Shown here in pieces: positions 36,980 to 46,100 of a DNA stretch of 48,159 nt (within the stretch, counting starts at the first letter, position 1; every line of letters starts with the position of its first letter). Source of the DNA: JAICLL01 sp035252155 (GTDB lineage Bacteria; Planctomycetota; Planctomycetia; Pirellulales; JAICIG01); NCBI GenBank assembly GCA_035252155.1, contig DATFDL010000068.1, positions 1 through 48,159 of the forward strand. The letters are read 5' to 3'. A model generated the notes under the pieces. The model did no database searches. It saw nothing but the letters and a program-made list of their open reading frames with translations, and was not told the DNA's origin. Position numbers and translations under genes: made by a program.

Positions 36980-37011
36980 GCCTTATTTCCTGTGTTTGCA
37001 CGGAATAGGGC
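36980..37011 (+). terminator. Hairpin just after giant gene 1, possible weak terminator
   Basis: GCCTTATTTCC (36980-36990) pairs with GGAATAGGGC (37002-37011) with one bulge and one G-T pair. No T-run follows, so it may only stabilise the 3' end or weaken readthrough into giant gene 2. Confidence 0.35.
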
Positions 37012-37130
37012 CTTGCAATTGGCGTCACCATCGACGAAGATTCAGCCGCTACCACAGCCGCAGGCGAGACCTGTTCAGCGCCAACTCGGCTGAAAAACAC
37101 ACAACTAGGCACGGTCGGGAGGTAATCGCC

Positions 37131-40100
37131 ATGTCGTTCGCCTCCCTTCTCGATCTCGCGTCGCGCCCAGCGATCCTGCGGTCGAAAAAACGCCGGCGCC
37201 CCGCGCGATTCTTTGTCGAGTTGCTCGAAAATCGCGCCTTGCTGGCCACTTACACGGTCAACGATCCCGGACCGGGCCTCGGCGGCGGCGCTGTGGTCAC
37301 CCTAATGGAAGCCATCGGTCTGGCCAATGCCCACCCCAACGATAGCGGTGGAGCCGATGTAATCAATTTCAATATTCCAGGCGGTGGCGTTCAGACAATT
37401 TCACCGCAAATGCCGCTGCCCGAAATCACCGACCCCGTGATCATCGACGGTACGACCCAAGACGGTTATGGGCCTGAGCAACCGATGATTGTGATTGACG
37501 GCAGCCAGGCGCCAGGCACTAACGGGCTCGTTTTCCTGGTCGGCGGTAACACGGTCGAAGGCCTGGTGATCGACAACTTCTCGGGCTTCGGCGTCGTTCT
37601 CGACGGCAGCAACGATGCTGGCCATGGCCAAGGTCCCGGACTGAACAATCTCATCCAGTCGAATTTCATCGGCACCGATTCGTCAGGAAGGAACGCCGCG
37701 CCAAACGGCTCCGGCGGTATCGACGTGGTGCATTCGTCGTACAATCTAATCGGCGGCCTCGACGATAGCAGACGACTCCTCGCAGGCAATTTGATCTCGG
37801 GCAACAATCAGACCGGCATTTTCCTCGCTGACCAGTTCGACACGCACAATTACATTGAGGGAAACTACATCGGCACCGACGTCGACGGCCTGAAGCCTCT
37901 GAGCAGCGGCTCACTAAGCACGGACGGAATTTTTTTGGGGCCTTCCACGTCCAGCCCGAGCGACGGCTTCGCCTCCGGCAACTTCATCGGCAACTTCGAC
38001 CCCCGCACGAATCAGTTTGAGCCATACGGCCGCAATGTCATCGCCGGCAACAATAAGAACGGCGTTTACATCTTGGGTGGAACGGGCAATTTGCTGTCGG
38101 GCAACTATATCGGCATCGGTTCAGATGGTGTGACGCCGATCCCCAACGGTGAAGACGGCATTCTTCTGGAAGATGCCAGCTCGAATACCGTCGGCGGTGC
38201 GCAGGCCGGAGCGGGCAACGTGATCTCGGCCAATAACCACAACGGCCTAGACATTGTGGCCACCGAAAAGAGCGAGAACTCCGTCTCGATGCCGGTCGCC
38301 AAGCAAAGCGCGGTCGGCAACGTCGTCCAAGGCAATTACATCGGGACCGATGCCGACGCCTCCTCGGACCATCATGGCCCAATGCCACTAGGCAACGGGC
38401 AAGACGGCGTCGTTCTGGGCAATTTCGCCAGGGATCCATCCGTCGTGGTCAGCCTCAACCTCATTGGCGGCGATGACGCCAGCGATGGCACGCTCGACTC
38501 GAACGTCCTGGCCCGGAATATCATTTCGGGCAACCTCGACAACGGCGTTCTGATGGAAGGCCCCGGACCCGTCACCGTCAATACGCTTCAGGGCGACTTC
38601 ATCGGCACCAACAAGAAGGGCGATCAGGCCCTTCCCAACGTCCACACGGGCGTCATTTTCAACGCGTTTCTGGGCTTGACGGGCGCCCCGTCAAGCAACC
38701 TCATCGGTGGATCAACCGCCGGCGCAGCAAATGTGATTTCCGGCAATGGCGCCGCCGATCTGCCCGCCGGATTTCTCACCGGCGGCGTGCGCTTCGAAAA
38801 CGGTTCCAATGGCAACGCTCTGGAGAACAATCTTATCGGCGTCGATGCCAGCGGGCTCAAGCCGCTGCCCAATATTGGCAACGGCGTCACGATCGACGGA
38901 TCGATCAATAACCTCGTGGGTGGCAGCGACGCGGCGTACGGAAACGTTATTGGCGCCAATACGGCCGCCGGTGTCGATATCTCTGGCCAAAGTGCCACGA
39001 ACAACACGGTGCAAGAGAACCTGATTTGCGTCGGCCGTGACCGAACCACGCGGCTGGGCAACGCGCTGGGCATCGCTATTGAAAACGGCGCCGCGGGAAA
39101 CCTCATTGGCGGCTCACGAACCTCGGGCACTCTGGCGATCATCCTGGGAAACGTCGTGGCCGCAAATAACGGCAACGGCATTCAAATCTCGTCACACGCA
39201 ACAGGCAATCACATCGAGGCGAATTTCATTGGCACGAACGACGACGGGGCGAGTGGCCTGGGCAATGTTGGCGATGGCGTGTTCCTCGACCAGGCGATCG
39301 CCAACTTGATCGGCGGCGCGCAGCGCAATTATATCGCCGGCAACGCGCTGAACGGTGTCCATATTTCAGACACCGGCGCCGCCGCCGGCGGCAGTGCCAC
39401 GACGACGCTCAACCTCGTCCAAGGCAACTTCATTGGCATCAGGCCGGACGGTGCAACGCCGTTACCCAACTCTCAAAATGGCGTATTCATCGACGGCGGC
39501 TTCTTCAACAGCATCGGCGGAAATCAGCAGGGATCTGGGAACGTCATTTCCGGAAATGGCTTAACGGGCGTACGCATCGAGGGGAATCAGACAAGGGGAA
39601 ATGTTGTGGAGGGCGATCTGATCGGCACAACCGCCGATGGAAACAGCGCCGCCCCGAATGGAGTCTTCACCGACCCCAGCGACTCGAAGGCCAGCGGAGT
39701 GCTGATTTTTAGCGGAGCCACAGGCAACAGCGTCGGCGCGGTTGGCGACTTCGGCCGCAATGTGATTTCGGGAAATCGGGGAGGCGGAGTGTCGGTGCTA
39801 AAGGCCGGGCCAAACATCATACAGAACAACTACATTGGTCTGAACCAAAGCGGCACAGCGCCCTTGCTGAATCAGCCGATACAATCCGACGGGATTTTCA
39901 TCGCGAACACGCCCGGCATGATGATTGGCGGCGATACGTTCGCCCTGGGCGGCAACGTCATCTCTGGCAATACCTTTGATGGCATCTTGCTCGACGGTTC
40001 TCTGACGGTCGGAACACAGATCTCCGGCAACGACATTGGAACGAACAAGGCCGGCGACGGGGCCATCGGCAATGCTCGTTACGGCATCATCGTCACCAAC

Positions 40101-43100
40101 GACGGCCAGGGGGCGCCCAGCCAGACGGTTATGGACGGCAATATCATCTCCGGAAACCTCATTGGCGGGTTGAAATTGACTGACGGCGCCTTCGGTAACC
40201 AGATCAACGGAAATTACATTGGCACCAACAACCAAGCTGACCTGTCGATACCGAATTTCGGCTTCGGCGTGGAAATCGACAATTCGCCAAACAATACGAT
40301 CGCGGGCAACGACATCGGCTACACCGAGGCGAACCCGGATCCTCTGCCAGGCTTCGATCCTGTCGAAGCTGAAGGAAACGGCGTCTGGATCGCCGGACGC
40401 GCATCGGTTGTTAATACAATATTTAGTAATTTTATTTTCTCAAACGAACATGACGGGGTCCAGATCAGCGAAATGGCGTCCGGCAACCTCGTCGCGCGCG
40501 CCAATGTCATCCAGGGCAACTCAACCGGCGTGCGCATCCACGGCGCCATTGACAACGTCGTACAGGCTAACCGGATCGGCCTCGACGTGAAAGGCAAACC
40601 GGCTGGCAACGCCCATTTCGGCGTCGTGCTGGATGGCGGTGGCAATAACCTGATCGGAACCGACGGCGTCGACGCTTCCTCAGCGCTGGCCAACGTCATC
40701 TCCGCCAATCAGGTCGGGGTCTACATCATCAACCAATCGAATGGCAACACCGTGGCGGGAAACTTCATCGGCACGGACCCCACCGGCGTGTTTCTTGCCG
40801 GCTACGGCAATTCTTTCGATGGAGTCGAAATCGGCAACTCGAATTCGAACGTCATTGGCGGTGAGACGTCTTCGCCTGGCGCTGCTCCAGGCAACGTCAT
40901 CAAGGGAAATGGTGTAGGAATCTATCTTGCGGCCACCGACGGCACCAATGCACAAGACAACAAAGTTGAAGGGAACAATATTTCAATCTCCCAGGGATTT
41001 AATGACAGCGTTATCGGGGTGGACCTGGGCAGTGGAATCTCAATCGCGGGAGCCACGAATACCTTGATCGGCGGATCGGCCCAGGCCGATGCGAACACGA
41101 TTTCGTTCAATAGTGGTGACGGAATACGTGTTTCATCGGGAACTAGCAACGCGATCGGTGGCAACAGAATCTTTCGCAATACCTTACTCGGCATTCGATT
41201 GGAAGGCGGTGCAAATAATCAGCAAGCTCCTCCGACGCTCTCCTTGGCCACGACGGGCGCGAGTCATCGAATCGCGGGCACCATTAGCGGCGCGCCCAAC
41301 ACACGCTATATTATTCAAGTCTTTGCCGGCACGACATACCAGCAGGCCGATGGCTCCGAGGATGACGACGCCGAGAAACTAGTCGATGTGGAACTGGCAG
41401 TCCCACCTGTGGCGGGGGTCAGCATCATCGAACCGTTTAAAAGTGTGACGACCAATGGCAGCGGCGTAGCCGTTTTTGACGCCAGTTTGCCCGACAGCAC
41501 GATCGCCGGTACGGTTCTTCGTGCGACGGCCACAGACCCAAGCGGAAACACGTCGCAGTTCTCGAAGGCCGTGACCGTCAAGACCGACACCGACGGAGAC
41601 GGCGTGTCCGATGACGTGGAAAACGGCTCTTCCACGGGAGGCAGCCAGGATGCTAGCGTCGCATCGTTTCAAGACGCCCTCGATCCGAGTGAGTATCTCA
41701 GCTTGCAGGCACCCTCGGGGGTCACCTTGCAGAATGTTTGGTCGATCCCAAATCCCTCGCCCATCGATGCGCCGCGCCATACCCAGTTTAGCCTGGGCTT
41801 CGTCGATTTTACACTTGGGGGCATCAGCCCCGGGCAGCACGTGGCCGGGACCCTGACGGTTCCGGTTGCGTTGAGCGGGCCATTCGACTACTGGCGCTTT
41901 GGCAGTACCCAGCAGAATTCGTCTCCGCACTGGTACGCGTGGAATTACGATCCCGCGACGGATACAGGCGCCGTGATCAACGGCAATACGATCACGCTCC
42001 ACTTCGTCAACGGTGCCCGCGGCGACGATGACCTGGACCCGAACAACGATACCATCGTCGATGCGGGCAGTCCCGGTTTTGCCGATCCCTTTACCGTAAC
42101 CACCACGGCGGACAGCGGGCCTGGTTCGCTGCGGCAGACCATCCTCAACGCCAATGCCAACCCGGGCACTGACGAAATCACGTTCGATATTCCGGGAGTG
42201 GCGCCGCACACGATCCAACTTTTGTCGCCGTTGCCCGCCATCACCGATCCGGCGAATATCGATGGTTTCCGGCTGCCCTCGGATGGCGGCAGCGATCAGG
42301 AAGGAACGACTCCGCAAGCCGAGCTGAATGGCAGCCAAGCGGGTCCGAATGCAGACGGCCTTACTTTGGAGGTCGGCAATTCGACGGTGCAGGGGCTGAT
42401 CGTCGATCACTTTTCAGGCGATGGTGTGCGAATGGAGTCGAACGGATCAGTCAATTTGCAGGAGTTTTACGGCAATGTGGTCAGCGGCATGACCATTGAC
42501 AACAATGGTGGCTATGGCATCGAGATCAACGATACGGCGCTCAACACCATCGGCAGTTTACAACCGGCCGGCGCCAACGAGATCTCCGGCAATGCGGCCG
42601 GCGGCGTGTATATCCACGGCGCGGACGCCAACAGAAACCACCTGACGAACAACTTCATCGGCACCCAGGCCGACGGCGTGACGCCGCTCGGCAACGGCGG
42701 GCCGGGCGTTTTGATTGGCGCCGGCGCCAGCGATAACAGCATTGGCCTTGATCCAGCCGTCAATGGCAACACCATTGCCTTCAACGTGGGCGCCGGTGTC
42801 GAGGTCCTTCAAGGCGACCGCAATTCGATCGAAGGCAATTCGATCTTTGCCAATCGCGCTCTGGGCATCGACTTGGGTGGAGACGGCGTCACTCCAAATC
42901 ACGCCGGCAGCGCCAGCGGCCCCAATGAACTGCAGAATTTCCCGGTGTTGGACAGCGCGGCCAGCTACGGCGGGCGCACCTTCATTACGGGCACTCTCAC
43001 CAGTTTGCCCGACGCAAACTACACGCTCGACTTCTACGACGGCCCTTCGGCCGACGCTTCGGGCTATGGCCAGGGCCAGACGTGGCTGGGTCTGGTTTCC

Positions 43101-46100
43101 CTAACGACCGACGATAACGGCCAGGCATCCTTCGATGCGAATTTTGCCAAGGCAGCGGCGATCGGGTCGTATATCACGGCCACGGCCAGCCTGGGCGGTG
43201 ACGAAACGTCGGAGTTTTCGGCGGCGCTGCGCGTGAACGCTTCCGCGCCGTTAACGTTGCTTGTGAACACCGTCGACGACGTAAACGACGCGACGCCCGA
43301 CCCAACACACTTTTCGGTGCGCGAAGCGATCGAGGCCGCCAATAGCCATCCAGGCCAGGACTTCATCCGCTTTGATCTGCCCGACCAGACGCGCACCATC
43401 ACGCCTCTCTCTGCGCTGCCAACCATTACCGATCCGGTGATCATCGACGGCACGAGCCAGCCTGGCTTTCACGGCCTGCCGTTGGTGGAGCTCGACGGTT
43501 CGCAAGCCGGCCGGGTCGATGGATTGCACATCACCGGAGGCGGCAGCCTCGTCCGCGGCCTGGTCATTCACAGCTTTCAGTACGGAATTGAGCTTTCCGG
43601 CCTCGGCGGAAATCGGATTGAGGGGAATTTCATCGGCACCGACGTGACGGGCACCGGCGCCATGTCCGAAGAGATTGACGTGTATGTCAATGTCTCGCCC
43701 GACAACGTGATCGGCGGCACCACCGCCGCCGCGCGCAACATTATCGGCTCGGTTGATGTCAATAGCTACGACGCCGACACAAACGCCATCAATTTCAATT
43801 CGGGCGGCAACCGAATTGAAGGCAATTACATCGGCAGCGACGTGACGGGCACGGCACTCTTGCCCGCCAGCGGCGTATTGAACGTGCGGCGCGGAATCCA
43901 CATCGACGATTCTATTTCAAACACGATCGGCGGGACGGACGCCGGGGCCGGCAACCTCATTGAGGGCGGCGTTTTCATCCTGGACAGCTTTAACAATGTC
44001 GTGCAAGGCAATTTGATCGGCACCGATGTGACCGGCACGCTGCTGCTTTCACGCAACGTGACGGGCGGAGTCGAGATCGCAGGCGGCAACCAATTCAACC
44101 CGGCCCTCGGCAACCTGATCGGTGGCCCGACGCCCGCTGCGCGAAACATCATACCCGCGGGCTTGGCGATTGAGGGCTTCGCCTATCAGAACAGCGTACA
44201 GGGAAACTATATCGGCACCGACGTCTCCGGAACGGTGTCACTGCACGATTCCTCGGCGCGCACCGACAACGCTCGCGATCCCGGCTACTATGGCATCTAT
44301 ATTGAGGGGGTTGTTAACACGATCGGCGGAACACAGCCGGGCGAAGGCAATCTGATCTCAGGCAATCCCGGCGCGGGCATCTATTTTGCGCCCAGCGCCA
44401 GCGGCAACATCCTGGAAGGCAACCGCATCGGCACCGATGTCACGGGAACGAAAGCTCTCGGCAACGTCGGCTCTGGCATCCTATCGGATGGCAGCAACAA
44501 CACCATCGGCGGCGTCCGTGCCGGGTCGGGCAATCTCATCTCGGGCAATACCGGTGGCGGAATACTGCTCGCTGGGCCCGGCGGCGACGTCGTGGAAGGC
44601 AACCTCATTGGCACCGACGCCGCAGGAACCGCCGCCCTTGGAAACGGCTTTCAAGGCGGCGGAGTTCTGGTCGAAGAGAATAACGCCCTGATTGGCGCGG
44701 CTCAGCCAGGAGGGGGCAACGTCATTTCCGGCAACCGGGGAAACGGCGTCGCCGTCACGGCGGGCGGTTACTTTCCCAGCGGCATTGACATTTTCGGCAA
44801 TAAGATCGGAACCGATGCCACCGGAACCTCGCCGCTGGGCAATGGCGGCGACGGCATCAATATCTCCGGCAGTAAGAACGATGTCATCGGCGGAGTGTTT
44901 CCGGGCGGAGGCAATCTGATCTCCGCCAACGGCGGCGATGGGATTCGCATCCTCGACCTGCAAGGATATGTCGACAACAGTCATGCCTCCACCGGGACGA
45001 GCATCGAGGCCAACACCATCGGCGCCGACGTGACCGGCACACAACGCATGGGCAACGGCGGCGACGGCATTTCGATCATCACCTCCAATTACCTCGCCAG
45101 CAACTACACGATTGGCGGCGCCAACTCGGGCGCCGGAAATCTCGTCGCTTTTAACGCCGGACGGGGCGTGACCGTGCCGTTTGGCAATGGCAATACCGTG
45201 CGAGGAAACGACATCTTCGCGAACGGCGATCTCGGCCTGATGACCGACATGAACGGCGCGATGGCCACCTACGCCGAACCTCGGGGAGTCAGTCTGCTGC
45301 ACATCGCCCCCGTGTTGACGTCCGCCGTGTTCGAGCCGGATGGCGCCCTCGTTTCGGGAACGCTCAGCGGCACGCCGCTCACCCGCTACGAGGTCGATTT
45401 GTTTGCCAACGACGCCGTAAACCCTAGCGGCTTCGGCGATGGGCAGACCTATCTCCAGTCGGTCTCCGTCCTGACCGACGACAGCGGAACGGTGCAATTC
45501 CAGATTCCCTTCGATGCCGCGGTGCCCGTCGGCAAGTGGATTACCGCGACGGCGACGGCTGACGGTCCGCAAGCGAACACATCGCAGTTTTCACAGCCGG
45601 TTCCTGTGGTCGCCGCCATCGACGCGAGCGATGTGCAATTCTCGGCTCCGACATACGTCGCCACCGAGAACGGCGGCGCGGCTGTCGTGACGGTGACGCG
45701 CATCGGCTCGACCAAGGGCACGGCCACGGTCGATTACGCCACGAGCGACGGCTCGGCCACCGCGGGCAGCGGCTACACGGTGACCTCGGGCACGCTCGTG
45801 TTCAACGACGGCGAGGCGAGCCACACCGTCACGATCCCCATCCGCGACAACACCTTGCCCGACGGAAACAGAACGTTCCAGATTGTCTTGACGAATGCGG
45901 CCGGCGCCAGCCTGGGCAGTGTCAGCGATGCCGCCGTCACGATTGCCGATGATGACAAGGCGGGCCAGATCGCCTTTGCCAGCTCCGCGTTTACCGTCGA
46001 CCGCGCGCTCGCAGGCCCCGTCTTTATGCTCACCCGCACCGGCGACGATCATGGTCGGGTGAGCGTCGACTTCCGGGTGACAGGCGGTACCGCGCTGCCG